Assembly: GCA_020310875.1 (NCBI GenBank)
Contig: CM035407.1
Location: forward strand, 68,052,658-68,116,657
Direction: 5' to 3'
From: Ceratopteris richardii
Lineage: Eukaryota; Streptophyta; Polypodiopsida; Polypodiales; Pteridaceae
DNA: 64,000 bases
The position numbers and the translations under genes are program-made. The notes below the pieces were generated by a model. That model saw only the letters and a list, made by a program, of their open reading frames with translations, made no database searches and had not been told where the DNA came from. Positions 1 through 10,860 of this stretch are shown here, one piece after another; within the stretch, counting starts at the first letter, position 1, and every line of letters begins with the position of its first letter.

Positions 1-518
1 GTTTGAGCTTTATGAAAACACACGAACAACACAAGGAAGAAGAAGAAGCTTGGATCACAACACACAATAGTCCTTTTGCAACCAATACATGACACATCTT
101 ATAATCCCATAATGGGCAATTGGTATCATCCAACTTATCCTCAACAACCAACATACGGAATACATCAATGCTTTCAGCAATGGCCACTGAGTAAAATACC
201 TTGATGCAAAAAAATGATTGTATCTAAAAAAGTTGAACATAACTACCCTCATGAGTTCTACTAACATAGCAGACTTCGAGACGCTTATACTAGCGAACCC
301 AAACCTATATATATCTTTGGCACAAAAAGACAAAATTGCCGACAAAAGCACTGTGATAGTGTGTTCGGATGCCCAAACGAGCTCAGATCGCGATTTCAGC
401 ACGACAAAACGAAGCAATTTTGATCTCCTAATTAGCTTGAGTATGCTCATGGAATTTTGTGCGATTCTAAGACTATGATCGGAGAGGTGTTGACGATGCC
501 CTAGATGAAGTGACGACC

Positions 519-532
519 TGCTCTGATACCAA
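519..532 (-). other. Primer binding site of A1
   Basis: The complement of TGGTATCAGAGC lies two bases inside the LTR. This is the usual plant initiator-Met tRNA primer site. Confidence 0.85.
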
Positions 533-533
533 T

Positions 534-756
534 TGTTGGAGTTTTAGGTCTGCATGAGCACGTGAACAACACAAGGACAAAGAAGAAGCTTGGAACACAA
601 CACACAATAGTGAATGTATTACCAGAGAAATGTATAAAGATACGTAACATGTTAGGTCCATAGGCATATATACAAGGGGGGGACCTCCTAAAGAGGGAAA
701 AAAGTGCCTCGACAGTCCTAGAGTGTCACACATATCACTGCCTAAATATATCAACA
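534..756 (-). repeat. Family A LTR (5' LTR of A1)
   Basis: It begins with TGTTG and ends with CAACA as in every other A LTR of this window. The complement of the tRNA-Met primer site lies immediately inside it (519-532). The length of 223 bp is slightly below the usual 228-232 bp because of small indels. It contains the TATATA stretch common to the family. Confidence 0.9.
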
Positions 757-1039
757 ATGCCAATGATGCCATAGATGAAGCAAGCAAACTAAACAGATTC
801 AAATCAATGATTGGATTGCAAGAAATCTTGAAGGATTGGAGACTCAAGCATCTTAGGCTTGAGTGAGAGCTTTTGGTGAAATTAGCAAGCCTAAGAGCTT
901 TACCAAGATATTAGGACTACACGCCTATATGTCTTACTCACATAGAACCTCATGCTTGTTAAGCACTTATTATATTTACCTTAGACAAATGTAAATCCAA
1001 AAGTGACTTAGGAATCTTGTAATATTAGGGAGGTCATTC
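757..1039. other. Unassigned spacer between two head-to-head A copies
   Basis: This is 283 bases with no convincing coding frame. I see no LTR ends, primer site or similarity to other parts of the window. It may be the older DNA into which A1 and A2 inserted. Confidence 0.4.
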
Positions 1040-1270
1040 TGTTCATATATGTAGGTAGTGATGTGTGTGAACACACTAGGACTGCTAGGGCACTTTTTCC
1101 CCTCTTTAGGAGGTTTTTTCCCCCTGGCTTGTATATACGCCTATAGCCCTAATGGGTTACTTATCTTTGTACATTCTAGTGGTAATACATTCAGCATTGT
1201 GTGTTGTGCTCCAAGCTTCTTCTTCTTCCTTGTGTTGTTTGCGTGCTTCCGTAGAGGTCTAACTCCAACA
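1040..1270 (+). repeat. Family A LTR (5' LTR of A2)
   Basis: This 231-bp LTR has TGTTC/CAACA ends (one mismatch to the family start) and is followed at once by a primer site. The preceding five bases are CATTC. The partner duplication is not recoverable because the 3' end of A2 is missing. Confidence 0.92.
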
Positions 1271-1271
1271 A

Positions 1272-1288
1272 TTGGTATCAGAGCAGGT
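1272..1288 (+). other. Primer binding site of A2
   Basis: TTGGTATCAGAGCAGGT follows the LTR after one base and matches the plant initiator-Met tRNA 3' end type of primer site. The leader from here to gag is about 340 bp, the family norm. Confidence 0.88.
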
Positions 1289-1625
1289 CGTCGCTTCATC
1301 TAGGGTGTCTTTGACACCTCTTTGGTCACAATCTCAGAATCAAATGAAATTTTTTGAGCATACTCAAGGTGATTAGGAGATAAAAAACCATTCACTCTAT
1401 GGTGCCGAAATCACAATCTGAGCTTGTTTCGGCCTCCGAATGCACTATCACAATGCTTGTGTAGGCTATTTTGTCTTTTTGTGCCAAAGATATATACAAG
1501 TTTCTATTCGTCAGTATAAGCATCTCAAAGTCTACTACATGTTTAGCAGAACTCATCAGAGTAATTCTGTCCAACTTTTTCAGACACAATCATTTTTCTA
1601 CATCAAGGTATTTTAATTAGTGGCC

Positions 1626-2496
1626 ATGGCTCAAAGTAGTGATGTATTTCGTATGTTGGTTGTTAAGGATAAGTTGGACGGTACCAATTACCCATTATGG
1701 GCTTATATGATATCTCATGTATTGGTTGCAAAAAGACTATGGAATATTGTGCAGGGTGTTGAAAAATGTCCTATTACACCTACAAATATAGGTACTGAAG
1801 CTGATGCAGATGGCATCGAAGATGGTGATATTCTGCATATTCTTGTTCATGTTGTGGTTCTTGTTGCACCTACTATAGAGCAAATTTGTTGGGATGGCAG
1901 AGATGCTCATGCACATGCATTGATAGCCTTGTCTATCAAATGTGCCATTATTCCTCACATTTGCTCTTGCACAACAACTAGGGATGCTTGGGATACACTT
2001 ACCACATTGTACGAGGCTAGGAATGAGGCTCGTGTTGCTTACCTCTGAAAACAGTTGGAGAGTGAGCACATGCATGAAGATGATTCTATGGATAATTTTC
2101 TGACAAATATCAAGGATTTGAAGGAACAATTGTTTTCTACTGATGAAGCCCTTCCTGACAGTTCACTTGTGCAGACTGTTCTAAGTGGTCTTCCTGACTC
2201 ATATCAGAGTTTTGTTTTTGCTCATCATTTAATGATGAAAGGCAATCCAAATGCCTTAACATCTGAAGAGTTACTTTCTGTTCTGTTGCAGGAAGATCAG
2301 CCTAGGTGGAACACGTCTATTATGCATGTTGCAGATCAAGCTTTCTTGGCTAGTCAGAAGGACAAAGGTAAATGGAGCTCATCTACTAGTAAGCAAAAAT
2401 ATGCAAATGCTGCATATTAGAAGAAGGAAGACAAAGATGAGAAGAAATCAGAAAAGTAGAAATTGTTTTGCAAATATTGTAAAGGAAATGATCATG
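1626..2496 (+). pseudogene. A2 gag (copia UBN2-type), interrupted and truncated
   Basis: It starts at the ATG in GGCCATGG, the conserved gag start of family A. The first frame runs to a TGA at 2046-2048, where the related copies have CGA. It then continues in the same frame to a TAG near 2418 and another TAG near 2457, where relatives have CAG. The product resembles the copia gag capsid region, with the conserved stretch around SLVQTVLSGLPDSYQSF. It ends in the zinc knuckle (C-K-Y-C-K-G-N-D-H), where sequence of the G3 LTR begins. Codon 43 is still CAG here, unlike three other copies in the window. This is a dead capsid gene. Confidence 0.88.
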
Positions 2497-2509
2497 TGTT
2501 AATCTAAAT

Positions 2510-3002
2510 TGTTAATCTGCTGTTACCAAGTCTATACGTGGGTTCTTGGGATGGTTAGGGGTCTATGATATAGAGGCCCTTTATGTATTTTCCCAATCAC
2601 TTCATTACCTCTGACAATTACAACAGATTTAACTACCACTCTCTAGCATGTAACAGCTTCTAACAACTATCATATCCACATACACAGAAACTTCTACTGT
2701 TCACTTAACATCACTGTTATACTCGCACTTCATCAATAACGCAATGAGATATTAACAAAGTATCTTAGTTACTTCAATATTGAACAATGACCATACAGAC
2801 AACACCTCAATTTGACAAACTTGTGACAGAATCAAACTTCAGCCGATCGTCCAGACAAAACAGTCCGGCGACACGTCTGTCGCTCTCTTCCAATCACTAC
2901 TCTATTAATCAGAAAAGAGTTACAACATTTTGCGTGACACCCTTTCGGTGCGTGTCTTTTCCTAATTATAATTCTACTAAATAATATTTCGGCGGCCTGA
3001 CA
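2510..3002 (-). repeat. Probable 3' LTR of G3
   Basis: On the minus strand it starts TGTCAGGCCGCCG and ends GATTAACA, giving the expected TG...CA ends and about 493 bp. The left end could also be 2497, because TGTTAATCT occurs twice in a row there. No clear polypurine tract is visible just outside the start, and the partner LTR is missing, so the bounds are inferred. Confidence 0.5.
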
Positions 3003-3229
3003 CTGGCACGCATGGTGGACTCAAACCTAGCAAGTAAGGTTACAAGATTAAGAATCATCAATGATTCCTTGTATGTACATGGTTCTGGATAATTTAAATG
3101 TACGGGATATTTTTTGCTTTAAAGATTCTAACATATCTTGCAAAATTTGCAGTTCTACAAGATGCACATCTGTCTGCACACAGCTTGAAGCTATGACTTG
3201 ACATACAAAACTTCAGCCTGATTTTGTAG

Positions 3230-4846
3230 AAATGCTTCTTGCAAATAGAAGTCGTCCGCCACTGCAGCATCACGTTGTAACTTCGTTTTCTTCAATCTCT
3301 GCATCGATGCAAGAGAGGCGCTCCTACTGGATAGCTAGTTGCTTTTCCCGACGTTCTAATCCTTGGGACTAGAACTGCATGGTTCTGAAGAAATCTTGTC
3401 TTTCTTTTTGGATAGCTTCAATGTATTTCTTTAGTTTGAGGGTCCATCCTATTTCATCTTCCAGTGGCCTGATTTTCTGGAAGAGTTCTTCAGTTACCTT
3501 CTTTAGCTCTGTCTCTGATTGTAATGCTTGCTCGACCAGCACTTGATAAGCCTGCTCTACCGTAAGGAACTGACTACGGTAGTGTCTAACTGGTTTCCTA
3601 ATGCATGCATAGTATCCTCCTTGTCATTCACTGTTTGTTTGAGTTGACTGATCTCATTATCGCGAGCTGTTATGATGGGATCCTTTTTTGTCGATTGCCC
3701 TTGTAAAATTTGAAGCTTCTCCTGTAATAAACTTGCATCGGCTTTTGCAGCTAAGACCTCTTCTTGGAGGGGTGCGATATCGGCATCGAGTAAATCTAAT
3801 TTTGACTGGTATTCCATATGTAGGGAGTGGTGGGAATCTTGTAATTGGTGAGGGAGTTTCTTGGAGAGGTGGATAAGGAAGTTCCCAATTTGGGCTAATT
3901 GAGCAAAGGAGTCAGGGACGATAGAAGTAGATATGGGTCTAGAGGGATTAACCGAAACGGTTGCAAAAGAGGAAGGGGACAAGTAATCGGGAGAGGAAGG
4001 GATGGGTTGGGAATGGCAAATAGCAACCGAATGATGAGGCGAAGGAGGAGGGCTAGGAGGTAAGGGCACTTTGGAAGGAGAAAGAGGAGGTGGAGTATCT
4101 TTGGGTGAAGAAGGAGGTATAAGGGGGGTTATCGTAATAAGCGGCACATCCGTTTGAACTAGCACTTCCTCGATTTGTGCTTGCTCTGCGAGATGCACAA
4201 CCTCCATGACTGTGTCAGGCACTTGCTCATGGGAGTGGGTATGCGGCTGAACAACCATATTGACGGGTTGAACATCTTTCATTACTGTATTGGTAGGAGC
4301 TTGATCCTTAGGAGATGGTGGGGCAGAGAGGATAGGTGCAGAAGAGGTCGTATCTTGCAAATGGACAGATGAAGAGGGCTGGACTTGACTCTATGAGGGG
4401 CTCAGTTTACGATGCTTCTCCCGAAAGAACTGCAAGAGATCTTCGTTGCCTTCAACCTCCATAACCTGCGCGGATTCTTCGTGGAACAAAAGGGTATGCA
4501 TGGGAGGAGGCTGCTCAGGATGAATTTTTGGAAGAAGGAAGGAAAGAAGATGGGGGAGTCTCGTTCTAGGAATGTTTCCCTTCACAATCTGCCAGGAGAC
4601 CGCTTGACATTCCCGATGAATATGTCGGAAGAAAAACAATGACCAAGTAACTGATTCACATGCAGCGGTGTCGATCATAGAGTAGAACAGACGGGAAATG
4701 CCATACGTGCATTTTTGGAGGTTGACTGCAGCCATCAGGAATTGTAGGGCTGAGCACTCCGGTTCAGGGCAATAGAGAATGATAAATTCATTAGACGACT
4801 GGCGCGGGAGCAGTTGCTTCATGGTCCTCATCGGCAAGAGAGGCAC
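3230..4846 (-). pseudogene. Extra 3' ORF of G3: unknown N domain, Pro-rich linker, coiled coil
   Basis: A frame opens at 4846 and runs to a stop near 4391, then continues in the same frame from 4360 to 3557. A frameshift near 3560 leads into further coiled-coil sequence to about 3230. The N-terminal 150 residues look globular and unrecognised. The next part is rich in proline and serine (PPSPPPSPHHS). The C-terminal part is strongly heptad-like (LDLLDADIAPLQEEVLAAKA). Its position after integrase and before the LTR is where Athila-type gypsy elements carry an extra or env-like ORF. No signal peptide or membrane segment is evident, so an envelope role is not supported. Confidence 0.6.
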
Positions 4847-5456
4847 GTCGACACTACCCTCTTGAGGGAGATGGAATCACTCGGCTATGGTGTTTAGGGT
4901 CACTACAATGCATGGGTTGAGACAGGTAATCGGCTAACACGTTTCTGTCTGGGGAATGTCAGCTATAGCAGAGATGATTTGAGCAAAAAATGGGTGACAT
5001 TCGACCGAATGCCATGGCAATTTGGCGAATGCTAAAAGCCCACATGCACGCAAAAAATACTCAAATCAAGAGCTAGGCCAACCCGGAAGGTATTGATGTT
5101 TGCTAAAGCTTCCATGGCAAGCAACAGAATGCGAATGCAGAAGACAACAAAGAACACATAGAGTGCAAGAACACAATAGTGGAAAAGAGGATGAATAACT
5201 TGATTAAGTAAAAACGCCGAATGGAAGTGCGATAAGAAGATGCAATCATCATCAGTGGTTGGGAACATGCATGCATAACGACATCATTCATGCATTAACA
5301 AAATCCTAAACATGTAGTGCGGCGGCTAATTATGGTTAGGTAATAAAATGGGAATTTTACGATCAGATGGTCAACCTGAACATGCGTAATGGAAATAGAA
5401 GTCAAGCGACAAAACCAACATAAACTGGACGAAGAATAAAAAATACCAACAAGTAA
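4847..5456 (-). other. Spacer between G3 integrase and its extra ORF
   Basis: About 600 bases without a supported gene. Short frames on the minus strand here have no recognisable motif and overlap each other. A spacer in this place fits separate expression of the downstream ORF. Confidence 0.4.
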
Positions 5457-6574
5457 TTAAGATAAGGAAAGCATGTCATAATACGTACAAAGTTTCAACC
5501 CATTAGTGGGTTTATGAAGAAGAGTACCATTTAAAGTGGATAACCAAAAAGTAGCAGGTCCGACCTGATCTGCAATACGGTAAGGACCAAACCACCGAAG
5601 TTTGAACTTTCCCGCTGAACGATTAGACTTAGCATTATAGAATAGGCCTAATTGTCCTTTGGTAAAAACGAGAGTGTGGAGAAATCGATCATGTGTCTTA
5701 GCTTGCCTTAGTTGCACTTCTTGCAGCACCAAAAAACTCTCCAGGCATGGTTTGTCCAAGGACTGCAACACATCCAACCGAAAAGGAAAGGACTCTTCCC
5801 GTAATAGCTTATGATCCAGTGCCACCCTTAGACTAGGTACCACCAACTCCATGGGTGCAATGGCCTCCAGCCCATATGCCAATTTAAAAGGTGTATTTCT
5901 TGTAGGCACTTTGTAAGTAGTACGGTAAGCCCATAGGACCGAAGGAAGGAATTGATCCCAACGCTCTGGACATTCCAGCACTAGTTTCCGGAGCATGTTA
6001 AGAAGGGTTTTATTGGTGCTTTTAGCAAGTCCATTGGCATGAGGATAATACGGGGAGCTAAAATTATGGACAATTTTCAGGGTACGGGTAAGCGCTTGCA
6101 TCAAAGAATTAACAAAATGTGTGCCTTGATCCGAAACAATCTCTAAGGGAAGATCGAAGAGAGGAAAAACATCAGTCATCAAACATTTGACCACCACAGA
6201 CGCAGTTGTGGATCATAAAGCCCAAGCTTTAGCCCATCGAGTAGCATAATCAGTAAAAGTAAGTATATACCGATGATTAGTAACCGTAGCAGGAGGTGTA
6301 ATGGGACCAATGAAATCCAAGCCCCATTTTTGAAAAGGCTCAAGGGGAGAGACAGGCTGCAGTGGGAAATGATGTCGTTGTAAGGGCTACCCCGATCATT
6401 GGCAAACATCACACTGTTTGACAGAAGCAGCAATGTCACGCTACATAGCGGGCCACCATAAGCCACTGTGTAGAACTTTTTGGTAAGTAAGATCTATCGA
6501 AAAAAGACCACCGAAAGGAGTAGAATGGGCCAAGTCAATAACCAAAGAAACTTCATGGGGAGGGATACAAGCTC
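5457..6574 (-). pseudogene. G3 integrase (Ty3/gypsy), inactivated
   Basis: The minus strand encodes a degraded HHCC zinc region (6574-6400; the final C-D-V-C is visible), then the catalytic core. The first acidic site is in WGLDFIGP near 6330 and the second in VSDQGTHF near 6140. The third reads A-K-S-T-N-K where E-S-T-N-K is expected, so the catalytic glutamate is replaced by lysine. The last 246 residues form one open frame (6197-5457) and end in a GPY/F-type tail (F-G-P-Y-R-I). Upstream there are stops and frameshifts. It is a non-functional strand-transfer enzyme. Confidence 0.85.
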
Positions 6575-6584
6575 AAAATCGCGA

Positions 6585-6955
6585 TTCTCTAAATTTTTGA
6601 AAACCACGATTCTAAGACAAAATCGTGATTCTCAAAACACGATTCTCTGCTGGCAATCGTGATTCTCAAAAATGCGATTCTCTGATTTCACAGCATCATG
6701 ATTCTCTTGATTTCACAAAATCGAGATTCTCTGATTTCACAGCATCGCGATTCTCTTGATTTCACAAAATCGCGATTCTTTGATTTCACAGCATCGCGAT
6801 TCTCTTGATTTCACAAAATAGCAATTCTCTGATTTCACAACATCGCGATTCTCTTGATTTCACAAAATCGCGATTCTCTTGATTTCACAAAATTGCGATT
6901 CTCTTGATTTCACAAAATCGCGATTCTCTTGATTTCACAAAATCGTGATTTTTTT
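6585..6955 (+). repeat. Minisatellite in the G1 leader (24/25-bp units)
   Basis: About fourteen units alternate between GCGATTCTCTTGATTTCAC plus AAAATC (25 bp) and a 24-bp form ending in CAGCATC. Unit junctions form the palindrome AATCGCGATT. The first units (6585-6680) are more diverged. Repeats within the untranslated leader are known from several plant gypsy elements. Open frames through the array are an artefact of the repeat. Confidence 0.85.
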
Positions 6956-7176
6956 CAAAAGGTCCTGTTTCCCTGTTTTGACCCCCAGGAGCCTGATTTG
7001 ACATAACTTTTTCATCCAAAGTCCATTTTTTGAGCTCTATAGCTCGTTTGGAAAGCTCGTTGATTTTCAGATAGGATATTTTGAAGTTGGCCCTCAGGTG
7101 GGACCAAGAACCCAAGGGGACTTCAAAGGATTTTGAACCATACTAAGGGGAAATTTTTGAGTCTTAACCAAAGCTT
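6956..7176 (+). other. G1 leader between minisatellite and gag
   Basis: It is non-coding on the plus strand and leads into the ATG at 7177. No LTR end or primer site is visible, so the 5' LTR must have lain upstream and is lost. Confidence 0.5.
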
Positions 7177-8016
7177 ATGAACGTGAGATCTAGTAGACAC
7201 CTAGGCAAGGATAGAGAAAGCATTAGATCTTCTGAGGCTAGTGTCAACCATACAACTAAGTCTTGGGCACAACAACTAAGTGGTCATCCTTACGTACTAA
7301 GTTCAGATACAAGTGACTCAGAAATGTCTTTTAGCATGGGAAAACCTGCAGGTAATTCAGGAACAACCTATTTACAAACACCAGAAGGTCCATATAAGAC
7401 ACAACTGGAATATATTCGGACCAACCGATTAGGTGCTCGCATCTATGAGGATGGTCTGAGGCGATCAGTGGTCCAACTCAAAAATCCAGATCAAAGCTTT
7501 GGACTTGAACACCCAGTAGTCAAGTTCAAAGAGGGTTCATACATTGATAAGGAAGGAACCATGTATGTGGTCACCAACCTACCGGATAGGACCGATGAGT
7601 TTGGAAATATCATTCATAAGAATGAGATAGGAGACCTAGAACAAGTAAATGTAGGACAAGGACCCCAGACTCCTAGAGGTAAGTCAATCTTGACCAGAGT
7701 GATCACACCAGATTGGATCCCTCAAGACAACAAAAGCATAGAACTATTCTTGAATAGAGAAATAGAGGAAGCCTTTTGGAGATTCAAGCAAGATCAACCT
7801 AGCCAATTGGGTATAATCATCATCTATGAGTTGAAGGATCCAGAGATACCAGGCAAAGTTGTCTACCTGGATAACACATCAGAGAAAATATTCTTGGTAG
7901 CAGAACATGATAGACATGCATATACTTGGAAGAGTGAATTGATTTTCCCTCCATCAAGATCCAATGTTTCCCATGGCTTCCAAGGAGTAGGATCATCCCA
8001 AGCTCATGAAGCCTAG
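7177..8016 (+). CDS. G1 N-terminal extension (ORF0) upstream of gag, unknown
   Basis: A 279-codon frame starts at the first ATG after the leader and ends at a TAG at 8014. Beyond the TAG the same frame continues straight into the gag capsid, so the two may have been one protein or may be joined by readthrough. The product is hydrophilic, with a serine-rich start (SSDTSDSEMSFSMG) and a central part with beta-like stretches (GTMYVVTNLPDR, GKVVYLDNTSEKIFLVA). I recognise no family. Ogre elements carry an ORF of unknown role in this position, which is the best analogy. Confidence 0.65.
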   Translation: MNVRSSRHLGKDRESIRSSEASVNHTTKSWAQQLSGHPYVLSSDTSDSEMSFSMGKPAGNSGTTYLQTPEGPYKTQLEYIRTNRLGARIYEDGLRRSVVQLKNPDQSFGLEHPVVKFKEGSYIDKEGTMYVVTNLPDRTDEFGNIIHKNEIGDLEQVNVGQGPQTPRGKSILTRVITPDWIPQDNKSIELFLNREIEEAFWRFKQDQPSQLGIIIIYELKDPEIPGKVVYLDNTSEKIFLVAEHDRHAYTWKSELIFPPSRSNVSHGFQGVGSSQAHEA

Positions 8017-10860
8017 AGAGAAAGAACTAGAGAGAGACCTGAGGTAAGTTTTGCACACACTGTGGGCAAAAATAGATTAGGATTTGAAAATGAAAGACCT
8101 GAAAGAGAGAGACATCAAGCACATAGGCAACAAAGAGATGAACATGATTTTCCATTTCCTAGACCCCTAGAGCACCCAAGAACCCTTAGACCCACTCAAG
8201 TGATCAAGGCAATGAAGAATTATTTTGACGGGACAGGAGATCCTTATGATCATGTGGCCGAGTTCAAACAAGTGTTAAGAGCTGAACAGGTTGAGGATTT
8301 GTTCACCCAATATGAGGCATTTAGTTTGACTCTTAAGGGCACTACCTTAGCTTGGTTTCAACCACTGAGTAGTCGCAACTATCGTGATATAGGTCAACTG
8401 CTAGACGAATTCATTGTAGAATTTTCCAAGAGTGGTATCAAGCATAACACATCATCCTTGATCCACAGCTTCAAGCAGACACCCCAAGAAACAGTGCGAC
8501 TAGCAGGTAGAAGATTCAGAGAGTATTTAGAGAGATGCCCTGCTCCTGAGTTACCCACACCAGCCAAACAAGTGGCTTTGTTCTTAGATGGCTTACTGTG
8601 CACAAAGTTTGAGATCATATGTGTATGTGAAAGAGCCAAGATCCATAGAAGAGTGTGTGCGGATGTGCATTGACATAGAAGATAACTTGGGTGAGGAGTT
8701 AGGATTGTCCAAACTCTATAAGGATTCTGATAGTTCTACTAGTCATACTTCAAAAATCTCCATGGAAATAGATGAGATAGCTGAGCAAGTTGCCAAAAAG
8801 CTGGGAGTCCAAAATAGACAAACACAAAGAGTCACCTCATTGAACGTATGCCCAATGCAAAACCAAAACATTAGAGAAATGAATGCTCCATATTGCACTA
8901 TTGAGCGAAAATACACAAACCACACGGCTCAAGATTGTCCCTACAATAGGCAGGCTGTTAGACAAACTTATTAGCAACCTTACCAACAAGGTAGGTATCA
9001 GAACCAATACCAACAACCATATTATCGACCACAAAAGCAATATCGGGCACAATATAGGCCACAACCAGTCTTGGGAAACCAACCACCAGCTCTTGCCAAC
9101 GTGATTCCAGTCAAGTATGCTGTGGGAGAGGAAAATCCATATAGAGCATTGGTGCCACTAACCCCATTGATACCAGATAATGACTCTCATGCTCATAGTT
9201 CAGACTACTCCCATGAAGGTAGTCCACATGCTTATTACACTGAGTCGCCTGAGCATAGTGAGATTTACTCGTATCAATATGAGGTACCACCTATGGAGCA
9301 AAATTGGGAGCCAGAATACTCCAATGTTATGTACACAAATCCTAACCCCAGGCCCCAATTGAGACAAATGAGACCACAAGCCCCTAGAGGATCTTGTTTC
9401 AATGTCAAGGTGACCATTTCATTCGTGACTGTCCCCACCCACCATCTCCGAGTCAAGGTCAGGTTATCACAATACAAGATTTTTGTCCTGAATGTGGAAA
9501 AGACCATCTTCCCAGAGATTGTCCAAGAAACCCCTCTAGTGCACCCAAGATTACACCCATTAATGTGGTAGGCTTAGTGGCGGATTCAAGTGCCAGTAGC
9601 AGTAATGTGGCACCCGTACAGGTAGTTACTAGGGCACAAGCATTAAAACAAGATAAACCAGCAGAACAATCAGAGTCAAGTGAATCAAGAGAGCCTAGTA
9701 AGAGGAAAACAAGAACATGGAAAGATACCAGAGAAAAGGCCAATCGCAAGTGGAATAAAAAGTTATTGGAACTAGAAGAAAGCTTAAAAGAAGCGAAAAC
9801 AAAAATAGAAGACATTGCATCTCAAAGCCCCTCGCATGCCGAAACTCCATCCAATCCACCTCATCCCACTCCACCACCCATTGTAAATAGACCACAGCCA
9901 GGGTTTGTTCTCGTAGATCCAATCCCAGAAGGTTTGGACATGATGTTCAAGGCCTACCAGGCTCGACTTCAAGAAGGGCCAATAGCTGCAAATCTAGACA
10001 AGAGTTACCCTAGAGCGGATTTAGAGATTGAACGGATGAGGATGTGCATGAAAATGGTAGAACAAGCTCAAGCTATACTCGAGACTAGTCAAAAGTTCAA
10101 TCAGACAAACTCTGTCAAACCGGATTTGCATTTCCAGGCTTAGTAGAAAGATTAGAGCAGCTGGTAAACAAACCACAAGTTTCTTTACCTCCACAGGCTC
10201 AACCAATTATTGAAAGAGGAATCTCACCACCAATGGGAGCTTATGTTCCTAATTCTACGGATGCTGGAATACCTCCTTCAATTCAACAGTACTCTCAAGA
10301 GTTCTTGCGGGAAATACAAGAAGAGAAATGGACCAAGGAGAAGGGTAATTCCCCTCCTATTCGTGAGATTGATGATCTTCATGATCAATTTCCCCAAGAC
10401 ATTCCATCTATTTACGGAGATGAAGTAGAACAACAAGAAGACGAAAGATTAGATTTTGAATCTAATACCTTAGAAGAACTGCCTCAATTTCCAAGCCCAT
10501 GGGAATCTGAGTCTCTTCAGATCAGAGCTCCCACAATACTGGTCAGACATGAAGACTCAGTGGTTCCAAGGAACACCGATGTCATGAAGAACACTAAGGT
10601 TCAGTGTCATCTCACTGTAGAAGAGCTGCTCAAAGCAAAACCTGAGCTATGGAACCATGTGAAGGATCAGGTTCCAGAACTTGAGTCCAATATGCCAAAA
10701 GCAGGCTCTAAACAGAAAGTTCCAGAGATACCTCTAGACAAAATAGGGGACATGTGTGAGGGTGAAGAAGGTAATACCTCTAGACAAAATAGGGGAAAAA
10801 ATAGGGGACATGTGTGTAACCTCTTGCAATCACCTACCAAGGTTACACAACCAAAGCAAC
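8017..10860 (+). pseudogene. G1 gag: capsid, zinc knuckles and long linker, frameshifted
   Basis: The retrotransposon gag capsid core spans about 8170-8690, with the hallmark Y-F-D-G-T-G-D-P-Y-D-H near 8220 and W-F-Q-P near 8355. The frame shifts near 8600 and continues (SIEECVRMCIDIEDNLGEEL) past a stop at 8972. Three nucleocapsid knuckles follow: a damaged one at about 8892-8940, then C-F-Q-C-Q-G-D-H-F-I-R-D-C (about 9391) and C-P-E-C-G-K-D-H-L-P-R-D-C (about 9487). The last two have C-X2-C-X3-H-X4-C spacing. A further shift occurs near 9400, and another near 10140. A lysine-, glutamate- and proline-rich linker leads to the protease. The protein would have formed the particle and bound RNA. 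Confidence 0.8.

Larger units (their letters stand above)
1..756 (-). mobile_element. Copia family A remnant A1 (LTR, leader, gag start)
   Basis: On the minus strand the order is 5' LTR (756-534), a primer binding site, about 330 bases of leader, a short gag start (about 190-69) and then a piece of A LTR (68-1). The gag start reads like the other A copies (V-F-R-M-L, P-L-W) but its ATG is changed to ATT. Gag is joined directly to the LTR tail near position 68, so the whole pol region has been deleted, with a two-base match (AG) at the join. Long open frames across this segment run through the untranslated leader and are not genes. Confidence 0.85.
2497..6574 (-). mobile_element. Gypsy element G3, 3' half
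   Basis: On the minus strand this contains the HHCC region and core of integrase (6574-5457), an extra coding region (4846 to about 3230) and a probable 3' LTR (3002-2510). Gag, protease and RT are absent: the element stops near 6574, where the leader repeats of G1 begin. Its left end abuts the gag of A2 exactly where the LTR should terminate, so G3 most likely inserted into A2. No matching A2 sequence is found on the other side. Confidence 0.75.

Noticed and set aside
55..450. A 131-codon frame on the minus strand
   Set aside because: It runs across the untranslated leader, gag start and LTR tail of A1. The gag part is read without a real start, and the rest matches non-coding leader in other copies.
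1272..1288. tRNA genes at the TGGTATCAGAGC sites
   Set aside because: Only the complement of a tRNA 3' end is present at each site. No cloverleaf surrounds it, and each lies next to an LTR as a primer site should.
3230..4846. Envelope gene of an endogenous plant retrovirus
   Set aside because: The position fits, but no signal peptide, transmembrane helix or furin-like site is visible. The coiled coil alone is not enough.
6585..6955. CRISPR-like array
   Set aside because: The units are direct tandem repeats without unique spacers, and the context is a plant retrotransposon leader.
8394..8639. A minus-strand frame inside G1 gag
   Set aside because: It lies opposite the well supported capsid domain and has no recognisable content.
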